This document shows, piece after piece, positions 1 through 9,611 of a stretch of 22,280 nucleotides of DNA. Made by a program: the position numbers and the translations under genes. The stretch covers positions 1-22,280 of the forward strand of contig JAAMPI010000954.1 in NCBI GenBank assembly GCA_013054445.1, in the 5' to 3' direction. The notes beneath the pieces were generated by a model, which did not search any database, was not told the origin of the DNA, and saw nothing but the letters and a program-made list of their open reading frames with translations. This stretch comes from Cudoniella acicularis (lineage: Eukaryota; Ascomycota; Leotiomycetes; Helotiales; Helotiaceae). Within the stretch, counting starts at the first letter, position 1, and each line of letters begins with the position of its first letter.

Positions 1-1057
1 AGGTTCTAACCGGAGAATTATATTATATTATTTAATATTAGTAAACCTAAATATCCTAGAGCTAGGGAAATAAAGTTGGTTTTAGAGCCCCTAATTAGCT
101 AGCTCTTGTACTGAATTCTACTTGTACTGTATTGTACACCTCTTAAAGTAGAAGATTGACTTTGGCCTTCTCAGCCCTTCTGTGCTTCGCGAAATCGTTA
201 CTGTAGGATGACCTCGTCAAGTGGTGAAGTCACTCCACACGCAACTCCATGGTCGCCGTAGCCCGATTGAATTGACCGTATGATTCGAACATTTCAGCCG
301 AGTGGCTTAAACACGGCACAAACCGCAAGAATTCCTTTTGCTCTTCTCGCCATCTTGGTTAATTCATTCGGTCCACCACTCTGCATCTGGCCGCAAGCGC
401 ACCACCACCCATTATCTGGACTATCCCTTTCCGGATGAAGAAGCCTCCTGTCTATGCAGTTCGTCCAGTCGCCATTTCTCATGTTTTAGTGCAGTGTTGT
501 TGACCCCCCACCTGTTGGCGCAGTCGGAATATGGGTGCTTCCAAGCTTTAACATGATCCTACCTCGCGATCGATTTCCTTATTCGATCGCCCAATTGCAC
601 AGCGTGGAAAAATGTGCCGGCTCAGCCTCATCCAAAGTTATGTCTCAAAATACTTGGCACAGCAAGGCATTTCTAACAGTTCAACCTCAAAAACGAGCAT
701 GCGACTTTAATGTGGTGTGGAGAAAGTTTTGTGATTGGGTTTGAAGCTGCTGTTGCTGATGTGGTGATGCCATAGAGGCAAATCCCATAAACAATTTTCT
801 AAATACACCGCAATGTAAGACTGGAGCTGAGAGGAAACTTTCAAGCTCAGCCTATTTTGGAACTTTCAGAACTTTAACTCTGTCAATTAAAGTATCATAT
901 ATAAGTGCAGGCGCCATCTTTCTACCTGTCCCAGTGCCTTATATAACTCAACACCAGAAATTTCCACTGCATCTTCGGGCAAGATTTCGCATCAAAGGTG
1001 TGTTTTGATGATTTTAAAATCTCAGAACCTAGAAGCTGCTTGCTAATCGGTGACTAG
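1..1057. other. Intergenic leader, no gene supported
   Basis: AT-rich at the left edge. Two short overlapping open frames on opposite strands near 294-556 have no recognisable domain and no splice partners, so I do not call them. TATA-like runs occur near 897-905 and 940-947, just upstream of the disrupted gene that follows. A plausible 60-bp intron spans 998-1057 (GTGTGT donor, GCTAAT branch at about 1042, TAG acceptor) and would join an unidentified first exon to the exon starting at 1058. Confidence 0.4.
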
Positions 1058-2159
1058 AAATACACAAATGTGGGATCAGCCGACGCTCTCTTGCTCTCCT
1101 CTCTTGATAACAGAAGGGGTGTATTTGTTAACAATGCTCGCAACCGCGTTTATAAATATATCAGTCAGCAGTCCAGAACCAAGTGCGCTTCAATCATCGA
1201 AAGGTATCCCTCTGGAGACGTTTTCCATAAGCACAAGCCTGGCTTCGATTCTTACATCAAAGTACTCGCCTGCTTTTGTGTTAAAGAATAATACCACAAC
1301 GATGAGCTAGATTCTATATTATCGGACGCAGTTGTCGATATCATTTGCCCTTGCTATACTAACCTACTAAGGAGAACTACAGTGAGGTCGAAGAGTATCT
1401 CCACGAGAAGATTCTCTCGAACAATATTGTTCTAAAGGAAAGCTTGAAACTTGCACTTGGAACCCTTGCCTCCAAGGGCCTTGGTCTCACTCAATCAAAG
1501 ATTGCTGCTTTGGCGCACGAAGCAATACATAAAATCATACTGCAAGGCGCACACTCTCAAATTAGAATCAGTATTGGCCACACCATTACAGTTGCCGCGT
1601 GCTCAACGACAGGTCAGCTCCCGACGAAAATACTCCTTAAAGGCATCGCCACTCATCTCAGCACAGTGATAACTCACTATATGGCAAGTGCGATGTTCAA
1701 GAAACTCATATTGGTAGTGGCCAAGAAGTTCATCCTTGTTACGATCACGGGGATAACCATTAAAATTCTCGCCACGAAATTCGGCATCGCTTCCGCTGCT
1801 ACAACCCTTCACCTCATGGGATGGATTGCAATCTCTAGATATATGGCCACAGATATATATGGGCTGAACGAAGAAATGGCCAAGAAGGTTCCGAGGGAGT
1901 GAGAGAGACTTTGAATGGCACATATCGACCCTGTCTCGAACAACTTTTAAGCACTATTACTGAATCCGCACTTGACTCCGAGAAGCTTGTAACCGCAGTG
2001 GTGGAAGAGGTGATAGGATTTAAGGATTGGCAGAGGGTATTTGAAGAGGGTATTGACATTGACGATCCAAATTTTGGAGAGCTTGAGAAGAGGACGGGTA
2101 AGCTTGTGGGGAAGTTGGGAAAAGGGGTGTCTAAGCTGTACAAAAAGTATGAAAAGTAA
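1058..2159 (+). pseudogene. Disrupted gene for an unknown helical/membrane-associated protein
   Basis: Three frames carry coding-like sequence in succession. Frame 2 (1058-about 1333) includes the stretch NRRGVFVNNARNRVYKYIS and, after an in-frame TAA at 1289-1291, continues with DELDSILSDA. Next comes a likely short intron with a perfect TACTAAC branch (1357-1363) and an acceptor at 1371 or 1382. Frame 1 (about 1372-1902) is rich in hydrophobic and lysine residues, with long helical, partly membrane-like segments. Frame 0 (1899-2159) ends in a lysine-rich tail. The switch at 1899 could be a 53-bp intron (GTGAGA donor, AAG acceptor at 1951), but the would-be intron itself reads like continuing protein (RETLNGTYR), so a one-base frameshift is more likely. 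No ATG opens the first frame. I do not recognise a characterised family. A working gene with unusual splicing cannot be excluded. Confidence 0.55.
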
Positions 2160-3066
2160 AGCCCTTATTTTCTTTGATTGCAGGCTGTCTTACCAAGTCG
2201 GCAAACGGTACTTGTTCCCATGTTGTTCGTTAGCTTTAGGATCTTTGCTGATCTCTTTCCAGGCAGCTTTTCCTATCACACTTGCACGACCACTTTCCAT
2301 TTTGTTAAGGATTTATATACAGTATAACAGCGCTGCTTATTAAACGATCTTTGCTTTGATACTAAATTTTCATTTAATGTTTCTCAAGGAATAGGGCAAA
2401 TGTGCACTTAAATTCTCAATGGTGTCTTGCAAAACATATGACATAATGTCTTACACATGTTCAGCCCACTAATGAACATCTTGACAAGGAAGAAGTACTT
2501 TAATCCAGCTTACCTGCTGTACCTGGTTCGCGATTAACCAAGTCCCGATTCAGGGCAGCTCCCTTCTATTCGCGTGAAATTGCCACTTGAGGACATAAAC
2601 ATGTAGAACAAGGCTTAGCCCCGATTTTCAGAGTGGTGGGCTTTATGACAGTAGAAATCGTTATCATCGATGTTGCTAGCAAGGTGGGCGGTTGTGAGAC
2701 ATTAGCGACGGTTTTGTACTAGGCTAAGGAGAGATAAAGTTGAATTGTAAGACCACGGCTTTCTGGCTGCCTTGGTTATTGCTGTCTTCTTTGTGGCTTC
2801 CTACGAAATTTTAACTCCTTAAGCAATGAGGTATAGATTTTTGGCTGGCGGTCGAGCATTGACACAGGGCGGTGAAAAGAGGCAGAAATATACGTTAACC
2901 TTACGGAGTGCGGACAACTGCATATCTTGCTTCTCGCTTCGTGGTCATTGTCGTCATCTACCTTTTTGGCATCACCCCCTGCCACTTCTTCTTTAGCGTC
3001 CTAAATTTCATCTTGTACACAACAATTACACACTCAAGAATTTGTTTCTGTTCTTGGCAACCCTCC
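2160..3066. other. Intergenic spacer, nothing recognised
   Basis: No coding frame with a protein-like character, no tRNA or rRNA signal and no clear repeat was seen. The short open frames on both strands near 2776-3221 overlap each other or the start of the next gene and look like chance. Confidence 0.4.
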
Positions 3067-3603
3067 ATGTCTGACGAGCGACCACAAAAGCCGGGCGGCT
3101 TCTGGCGTGTCCAGCATACCCGCTCCCACACTCTGTACGATCCAGAATACGGCTTCGACTCACAAGAGCATTTTACATGGACTTCTCCCATCGAATCAAC
3201 AAGTGCATGATCGAAATGCAACTTGACTGGGGCAATAGAGAACCAACTGGTCTGATATCGGTGTTTGACTCCATTGGTAAGGTTCCTATCACTCTTCCCT
3301 TGGCTATGACCTATATCTTGTTTACGGTTTCTAGATGCCGCGCGAAAACGCTACAACTATTTCATTGCAAAAGGGTTTACGGGCGTCACTATATCATCCA
3401 TTTCAACTACATCGCTACGACAAGAGATCCTACCAATTCGATTTTCCAATGGAATGGTCTATCTCCCGGTTCTTCGAAATGATTCAACACTGTTCTTCTC
3501 TACTAGCGATGCTCAAAATTATCTACGCGTATACAGGAGGTGCGCAATGAATACAGAATGGTTCGCTTTAGAGACGATCCCACGGTTCATGATAAATCGA
3601 TGA
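3067..3603 (+). pseudogene. DUF7587-like fungal protein, broken by a frameshift
   Basis: Translation from the ATG at 3067 gives the start of a compact fungal domain (GGFWRVQHTRSHTLYDPEYG). The frame dies at 3210, but frame 0 carries on from about 3175 with LDWGNREPTGLISVFDSI, the part I associate with DUF7587-type proteins (an 'LDWxNRxPSxFISVF' block). A 1-base deletion or 2-base insertion near 3170-3180 would explain the switch; the gap is far too short for an intron. A clean 58-bp intron follows at 3277-3334 (GTAAGG donor, TAG acceptor). Splicing restores a third frame from 3335 to a TGA at 3601-3603, open for 88 codons and ending in a block with EWFALETIPRFMI. Total length is about 160 residues. 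The family assignment is from memory and moderate; the splice and frame evidence is direct. A sequencing error at the frameshift would make the gene intact. Confidence 0.5.
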
Positions 3604-3736
3604 CAATATAAACGTCTGAAATGGGCCGTATAAGGGTTGAGCATGGTGTGGGGCTAGCGTGGGAAGGGGAAGCTTGGTTGTGTTTGGGAAGTGAGGGATG
3701 ACGTGATGTATTAAGAAATGAATCTCTGTTTTCCAG

Positions 3737-4135
3737 CCGAGATAGCTCTCGAGAAATTGCGAGCGGAAGGAATTGATATGGTTCCTGCAGAGTTAGGCGA
3801 TTTACATTGCCTTTTGCTGGCCACATCCTTTTCAAGTAGAACTGAATCGCTGCTTTAAAACATTATACATATCAGCACTTGCTATTGATTCCTTGGGACT
3901 TGCGATTTTCATTGCCGGGGCTGTGGGGTCAATAGCCAGGTCCACGAGAGAAAAGTCTTCTGTACTCGGCAAAGTTCTCGAAATCCTGGTGTCCGTTTTG
4001 GGTATTGGTTTTGCTGCCCTCTACATGTTTGCAAGGGTGTATATTATTGTTGCTTGTTTTATTAACTTGTTTCATCTTCCTACATCTTCATTTCAGATGC
4101 CAAATTAGGCACGTTATTTTCCTCAAGCAGGTTAG
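3737..4135 (+). pseudogene. Relic of the C-terminal domain of a fungal membrane protein
   Basis: Frame 1 (3737-about 3814) ends in a GDLHC motif. Frame 2 then continues from about 3815 with WPHPFQVELNRCFKTLYISA, so a frameshift lies near the LHC/WPHP junction. Two hydrophobic segments follow (around 3893-3930 and 3985-4070), then NLFHLPTSSFQMPN and a TAG at 4106-4108. Past the stop the same frame reads ARYFPQAG to a TAG at 4133. The last lines match the usual end of a fungal membrane family (hydrophobic helix, L-P-x-S-x-Y/F, then W-x-x-Y/F-x-P-H/Q); the TAG sits exactly where tryptophan (TGG) is expected. The same C-terminal pattern occurs in the minus-strand gene ending at 12210. A possible 46-bp intron (3691-3736) precedes the fragment, but the rest of the gene is not visible upstream. 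Confidence 0.55.
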
Positions 4136-5350
4136 ATTAAAAATTATAGAGTATGGTTCCTGGCTCAGGAAAGCTAGATTGGACACTCTATTTGTTTAGA
4201 CTAAAATGTATCATAATAGATCGGACGGCTAGAGGTTTTGTCTATTTCGTTTCAGATTCAGAAATTACATTATTCAGATAAAATACTAAAAAAAACGGCT
4301 ATATAATTTTAATAATAATTTTTAATATGTATTCATCTGCGACTTGTGATAATAAGACGGATGGATATCCGTTAATTCCCTTCAACATCTAATTCAATCC
4401 AATCCAATAATTCTACAATCATCCGTGGATACTGGATATAGCTCAGTCATTAAATTTTCACTAAATAATATCTGTGGATACCTAGAGAAATAAACCCCCC
4501 TCTGGATTGGATTGTATTAGATTGTACAAAACCTTCAGATCCATGGATTTGGAATTTAATAGTTGTGAGATTCTTTAGCATCCATGGATATTCTTATAAA
4601 ATCTATCTATTGCAAACACTTGATGCGCCGAGTGCTCAAACTTTTAGTCCTCGTTCTATTATTTTCTAGCCTAAAGTAAGTAGTTATTAAAAATCTGCGA
4701 TTATATATTGAACCTCTGGATACCTTAACTTATTCACCTGCAGCGTGGTGTGGAAAGATAACACTTCAATTTTATGAGGTTGAGCAAGTCTCGTTTTTCT
4801 TCACGTGACTTTAACCCCTCCCCCTTTTTCATGAGTCGTTTTGAACGAATTAACTGAAACCTAATAATTCATTCGCCCCACGACCAGAATTTTATAATAT
4901 TAATAACAAATGGTATGCTTTACTGCTAAGCAGAAAATAATTTAAAGTAATTCATGACGGTGCCGCCTATGTAATTAGGTGGCTCGTAAGTTCTGCTACT
5001 CGTTCGGCGATTCTCACGTAGATTCTCGCTTAAACCGAATTCTTTCAGGAGATGAAATTAGTCAGAATGCAAGCGGCCGGGGGTACTGGGTTCGCCGGTT
5101 GGAGTTGATAAGCTGCCTGACCCGGCGAGCTATTTTAGGCTAGTGTACCTCGCTTTACTGACCTAAATACCTGGCTTCGGCCGCAATTCACAAATCAAAA
5201 TTTTTTGCCCCACAACTCTTGATTGATCTACTTTTCTGGAGTACCCCGTAAGAGTCACACTTCTTCAAGCCAGACGTAGCAGTAACACAAAAGCTGACAT
5301 CTCAGCAAAGTTTTTCTGCTCCAGCACTAGCTGGAGCTTAACCCACAATA
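4136..5350. other. AT-rich spacer with degenerate repeats, then promoter of the TPR-SET gene
   Basis: No open frame of note. 4200-4330 is nearly pure A/T. 4357-4725 carries a degenerate repeat (separate entry). From about 5040 the base composition rises and includes GC-rich patches around 5070-5125 and 5175-5185 (CGGCCG twice), consistent with the promoter and 5' untranslated region of the gene starting at 5351. Confidence 0.5.
4357..4725. repeat. Cluster of degenerate ATCCRTGGATA repeats with inverted arms
   Basis: Related words recur: ACGGATGGATATCCGT (4357-4372, itself a palindrome with ACGGAT/ATCCGT arms), ATCCGTGGATA (4421-4431), ATCTGTGGATACC (4470-4482), ATCCATGGATTT (4539-4550), ATCCATGGATAT (4580-4591) and CTCTGGATACC (near 4714). 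An exact 12-bp inverted pair, CAATCCAATCCA (4395-4406) and TGGATTGGATTG (4503-4514), frames the first part. The elements are irregularly spaced and in mixed orientation, so this is a decayed repeat and not a clean tandem array. Confidence 0.5.
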
Positions 5351-7384
5351 ATGTCTTCGGCCAATCAGCACAACACGATTTTCTTGACTCCAGAGGAGGA
5401 CGAGCGTATGCGAAAGACGCTCAAGGGCAGATTGCAGAAATGTCAAGTGCTTGCAGGCCAGCCGCGTGTACCTGGTGATCCGAACTCCCGTCTGAATCAA
5501 GTTGCCACAGCGTCTCTGCTGTCAGACATTGCTGCAGCACCTGATCCCTGGCTGAAAGCACAGAATGGTCAGCCAGACGCCATAGTAGCTTTTGTCGTTG
5601 GTTACCCGTACCCGCCATGCACTGTCTTGCTCCAGGATCTGCAGCCTATGGACCTGTCTGACCTTCGTATGGATACGCATCATCGTGGCCGCGTTCTCAC
5701 TGTCCGGCGTGTGACTCCTGTGGTCAAACTTGTGGCATTTTCTTGGACAGTCGTACAGGAAGAATCCTCTGGTGAGATGGAGCGGCTAGAAGTATTATTG
5801 CACAAGTCAAAGCATGGGGAAGACATCTTAGAGACGGGGTCTATATTTGTGGTCAAGGAACCTTATTTCACCCTCAACGATCAGGGTGAGCCTACGCTCC
5901 GAATCGACCATCCGTCAGACCTTGTTTGCACGGATTTTCTTCGCGCCGACAGTTCAGATTTTTCCACCAAGGAAGTTGGCGATTCTCAAAGTGCGTTCTC
6001 TGCCACAACTCCTACGGCTCTTACAGCGAAGACAGCCAGGGAGTACAAGGAGGACGGCAATGCTGCACTCAAACAACAAGCTCTACTACTGGCCCATGCC
6101 AACTATACCCAAGGTCTCCAATTAGTCACAAAAGACTCTGCGGTGAAAGAAGAACTGGCCTGTGACCTCTTCCGAAACCGTGCCCATATAAACCTCGTTC
6201 TGAATCGCCTCGACGAGGCAAAGGCTGATGCACTGGCCTCTCTCACTGGCCTGGAAGACCAGAAGCACAAAGAACTTGACAGCAAGGCCTACTTCCGTGC
6301 CGGCTGTGCAGCACACAACCTTGGTGATTTCCAGGAAGCCAAGCGTTTCTTTGAAGAGCACCAGAAGCTTACGCCTGGTGACAAACATGCAGCAGCTCTT
6401 CTACGGAAGACTGAATCGCGTCTCAAAGAGCAAGCGTCTGGCATGTACGACTTTAAAAAAATCAAGGTCAGCTTGGCGATGGGTCGTCCACGAGTCGACG
6501 CCGCAAGTTTTACCCTCAATACTAAGGTGGGAGAGAGCCCTGGACACGGCCGTGGCCTGTTTGCAACCCGCGATATGGCTTTCGGTGAGATAATCCTGTG
6601 CGAGAAGCCTTTTTGCGTCATATGGGGCAGCGAAGACGAAGCATTGACAGCAATGACCTATGATGGCCGCGACGACAAAATCCGGGTTTTCCCTGCTGGC
6701 TTGTGCAAGGCGGTTGTGCAGAAGCTTCTGGACAATCCCTCGCAGGTTGAGAAAGTCATGGACCTCTATGGCGACTATAGCGGTATTGGCAAGCAGATCA
6801 TTATGGAAGACTCCGGCCCGGTGATTGATACCTTCCAAGTCTATGACATCGTTGCCCGGAACGCTTTTGGCCCGGGTCCTGTGTACACCGGGCGCAATGA
6901 CGGAGGCGAGGACGAGGGCGTCAGGAAAGCGAGCGCAGGCCTCTGGATTATTGCTTCGTATATAAATCATTCATGTATCCCGAATGCAAAGAAGGAGTAT
7001 ATGGGAGATCTCATGGTGCTGCGTGCCACTCGACCGATCAGCGCTGGGGAGGAAATTACGCACAGCTATGACAAATCCAGCGACTACGATGCGAGAAATG
7101 CAGCATTAATGAAAACATGGGGCTTTACATGCACCTGCGCGCTGTGCATTGCGGAGAAGGCAGATGGCCCAGCTTTGCGGAAAAAGCGCTATGAACTGGA
7201 AAGTGAGGCTAATGCTTTGGTCGAGAGGGATGAAGCGGCTAGGGCAAAGAGACTTTCTATTCTTAAAGCCCGGCGTCTTGATCAATCCATCAACAGTACC
7301 TACGATGACAAGATATATAATGGCCTGCCTCGCATGGCGCTTTTAAAAATCCAGAAGTGGCTCGCCGAAGCTACCACTCGATAA
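5351..7384 (+). CDS. TPR and SET domain protein, putative lysine methyltransferase
   Basis: A 677-residue intronless frame. The start ATG has A at -3 and begins MSSANQHN. Residues about 85-205 form a fungal N-terminal region with HHRGRVLTVRRVTPVV. Residues about 228-360 hold tetratricopeptide-like helices starting at EYKEDGNAALKQ, which usually bind protein partners. The SET domain runs from about residue 393 to 585: GHGRGLFATRD at the start, the NHSCxPN motif at N539-N545, and GEEITHSY at 566-573, whose final tyrosine is the expected catalytic-site residue. A CxCxxC post-SET cluster (C594, C596, C599) follows and in this family helps bind zinc. This order resembles SMYD/Set5-like methyltransferases using S-adenosylmethionine; the substrate, histone or other, cannot be told from sequence. 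Its 3' end is convergent with the minus-strand gene that stops at 7719. Confidence 0.9.
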   Translation: MSSANQHNTIFLTPEEDERMRKTLKGRLQKCQVLAGQPRVPGDPNSRLNQVATASLLSDIAAAPDPWLKAQNGQPDAIVAFVVGYPYPPCTVLLQDLQPMDLSDLRMDTHHRGRVLTVRRVTPVVKLVAFSWTVVQEESSGEMERLEVLLHKSKHGEDILETGSIFVVKEPYFTLNDQGEPTLRIDHPSDLVCTDFLRADSSDFSTKEVGDSQSAFSATTPTALTAKTAREYKEDGNAALKQQALLLAHANYTQGLQLVTKDSAVKEELACDLFRNRAHINLVLNRLDEAKADALASLTGLEDQKHKELDSKAYFRAGCAAHNLGDFQEAKRFFEEHQKLTPGDKHAAALLRKTESRLKEQASGMYDFKKIKVSLAMGRPRVDAASFTLNTKVGESPGHGRGLFATRDMAFGEIILCEKPFCVIWGSEDEALTAMTYDGRDDKIRVFPAGLCKAVVQKLLDNPSQVEKVMDLYGDYSGIGKQIIMEDSGPVIDTFQVYDIVARNAFGPGPVYTGRNDGGEDEGVRKASAGLWIIASYINHSCIPNAKKEYMGDLMVLRATRPISAGEEITHSYDKSSDYDARNAALMKTWGFTCTCALCIAEKADGPALRKKRYELESEANALVERDEAARAKRLSILKARRLDQSINSTYDDKIYNGLPRMALLKIQKWLAEATTR

Positions 7385-7718
7385 GTACAGCTTGGTCATC
7401 ACATTTGCTACTATAGCGAACTAAACAATCATTACCTTGGGATGTTGAATTACTAGGGTTTTTGTTCTGTTCGGATAGGGTAAACGGAGACGAATACGAA
7501 CATTTTATTAAAACATATCCAAAGTTAATAGAGTTACAAAAAGACGCGTCAACGCGTAGGAAGTGTTGTTGTAGAGGTGCCTCTGGTGAAACCTTTTCTT
7601 TTGCCCGTGAATCTTTGAAGGGAGACGTAAACGTAGATATTATTATTAGGTTTGTACCACAGCGGATTTGGTCCCTCTCCAATTTTGGTGCAGTGAAAAG
7701 TCTCCTGACAAATATCTA
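7385..7718. other. Convergent 3' spacer
   Basis: This lies between two stop codons facing each other. Open frames on both strands here are short, lack ATG starts supported by context and have no domain. It most likely holds the two 3' untranslated regions. Confidence 0.5.
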
Positions 7719-9611
7719 CTATGTATTTAAGTTGCTCATACCGAATGACTGACCAGTTTGCGTAATGTCAGTCATACTTGTTCGATTTCTTTTCGACGAC
7801 GAAGCACCTTCTGCAGCGGTTTTACGCTTGTTTGCAATCCGTCCATCCTCTTGGCTAACAGTTTCCGCGAATGTTGCCTTGAGAATGGGATGAAGTTCCT
7901 TCGCTGCATAGTCTGTTATGATCGCCTTCATAAGCAAACATGCTGAATCTTTGGTGTATCGACCCAAAGGCCTAAACTCATCAAACTGAAAGCTGATAGC
8001 TCCTCCTCCTGTTGCAAGCTTTAAAGCACGGTGTACGCGAACACCAAGATCCTGGGCGTTAAAAACCACAGAAAATACCCGAACCTGTTCAAGGAATATA
8101 TCTTCCTTGTCAGAACGCACCATCCAGCTGTAAATGTTATACAGAGCTTGGCTGGCACTATGTAAATTGGCAGTATATGCATCTTGAAGATCAGCTCCAG
8201 CCTTTTTGACTTCAAAGAATAGGAATGGAAAGCATCGATTACCGCCATCTGGGGATAGGCACTTTGTGAGATCTGGCGGGATTGGATCTGACTCATCTTC
8301 TGCAACGGTGAAAGAGTTCAGCGTGAAGCTGATTGCAAGATCTGGTTTAGGTAGGGAGATGTCGTCATCCTCACGGGAAGGTAGACGTGTGTCTTTTGGC
8401 TGTGACCATTGCCCTTTCGTATTCCAATCGAAAATGGGGTCCAGCCAATACTGATTTATGATGTGTATCATGATAGTTCGTTGGAGGACAGCTTCGTTTT
8501 TGGTCAAGCATCGCTTTAGGTCTGCATCAAAATACCGTCGATTCACGATTGGATAGTGGATCTTTGATTTTCCTTCATCGAAATGAAAGGAAAAGTCGTC
8601 GATGTAGACATAACAGCTGTCATTTGGATTCTCGTCAATTTGTTGGAGAAAGTTGGCGGCGACGGATCGTAAGTCTCTGATGTCTTTTAGCGACCGTTCT
8701 GGGAGCTCTGTAGTAAGAATCAAATTGAGGTGCTCGAGTCTGCTATCAGGTTTGGGTTCCCTTAGGACTCGACGCACTCTAAGTTTCTCAAGCGATACTT
8801 TGATGCTTCCGTGCCTTCCCCCTTTCTGCGTCGTAGATCCGTCGGCTCTTGAGGTTGAATTTGAGTTCATATTATCTTCCAACCTATTCTCAGCATCCAG
8901 GTCAGGTCCCCTAGACAAAGTCTCCTCTTGACCCAACCCTTCGGGAGAGACGGGCACGACTCGATCTAACCAATTAGCTAGATCGGAACCCTATTTTCGT
9001 CAGAAATCTTCTGATGTACACGTCGTGCATATTGCATTTAGACTTCACTAGGGTGCTCACTTGTGCCTGTGTTGCAGGTGCTTTACCAGCCTGCTGTGTA
9101 CTTTTTTCTTGGCCTGTTTGACGTCTAGTCGACGCCGGCTTTCTCTTAGTTTGTTGCTTTGCTGGCTTCTTGACAACCTGTTTTTCGACCTGTTTTTTAG
9201 GCTGCGAGTTCTTTATTACCCGCTTCCGATTTCGTTCGGCTCGCGATTCAACCTTTGTGGATGTTTGATATTCGTGTAGCCGTAGTTGAAGTAATTGGTC
9301 AACGCTAAGTTCTCCGGGCTGTAGCCTTCGTTGTCGAGCCGAAAATCGACGACCTAGACTGACCACTTGCTGGGCTAGATGCTTCTTTCTGCCTTCGGCC
9401 TCGAGCTTTGTCTGAGCTCTTGTTCGTGGGCGTTGATGTGTATGAGAGGTATTGTCCGGCTGTAAAGCAATTGCCGAAGTTAGCAAAAACTAGCGCACGT
9501 ATCGCGATCTGCCACACCTTGTCACAATCTATTGCTGCAACACGGTCAACACCCGTAGTCGCCTTTCTCGTTGTTAAATATTCCTCGCAGGTACGCTTTG
9601 AGCGTCGTCAT
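7719..9611 (-). CDS. PD-(D/E)XK nuclease-like fungal protein, 5' end unresolved
   Basis: Three exons can be joined on the minus strand: 9611/9518 (first, incomplete), 9459-9061 and 8990-7719. The 58-bp intron 9460-9517 has a GTGTGG donor, GCTAAC branch and TTTACAG acceptor. The 70-bp intron 8991-9060 has GTGAGC, CTGAC and AAAATAG. Both keep the frame. Exon 2 (133 codons) is lysine/glutamine-rich and probably disordered or DNA-binding. Exon 3 begins GSDLANWLDRV and contains KPDLAISF followed 40 residues later by FFEVKKAGADL and then SASQALYNIYSWM. The spacing of Asp, Glu-x-Lys and a later Gln matches motifs II-IV of the PD-(D/E)XK nuclease fold, and a basic tail (KRKTAAEG...SSKRNR) may be a nuclear signal. 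Similar fungal proteins are filed under a domain of unknown function (DUF7924, from memory). No in-frame ATG exists before exon 2; the frame meets TGA at the edge of the inverted-repeat element, so it may be 5'-truncated. Nuclease activity is inferred. Confidence 0.65.

Noticed and set aside
294..556. Short open frames on both strands near the left edge
   Set aside because: They overlap each other, lack motifs and splice partners, and fit chance open sequence.
1899..1951. 53-bp intron as the sole explanation of the frame switch in the first gene
   Set aside because: It keeps phase and has a GTGAGA donor, but the branch point is weak and the removed sequence itself reads like protein; a frameshift is preferred though not proven.
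2515..2545. GGTTCGCGATT resembling a tRNA B-box
   Set aside because: No matching A-box, acceptor stem or anticodon arm around it.
2776..3221. Minus-strand open frames opposite the DUF7587-like gene
   Set aside because: Antisense shadow of the plus-strand coding sequence with no domain of its own.
3587..3835. Minus-strand frame of 82 codons
   Set aside because: Low-complexity Ser/Pro-rich composition and opposite to the membrane-protein relic.
5070..5190. GC-rich inverted words (TCGCCGG/CCGGCGA, CGGCCG) before the TPR-SET gene
   Set aside because: Arms are only 7 bp and irregular; ordinary promoter composition explains them.
7371..7752. Overlapping frames in the convergent spacer
   Set aside because: They lie in the expected 3' untranslated regions and show no conserved pattern.
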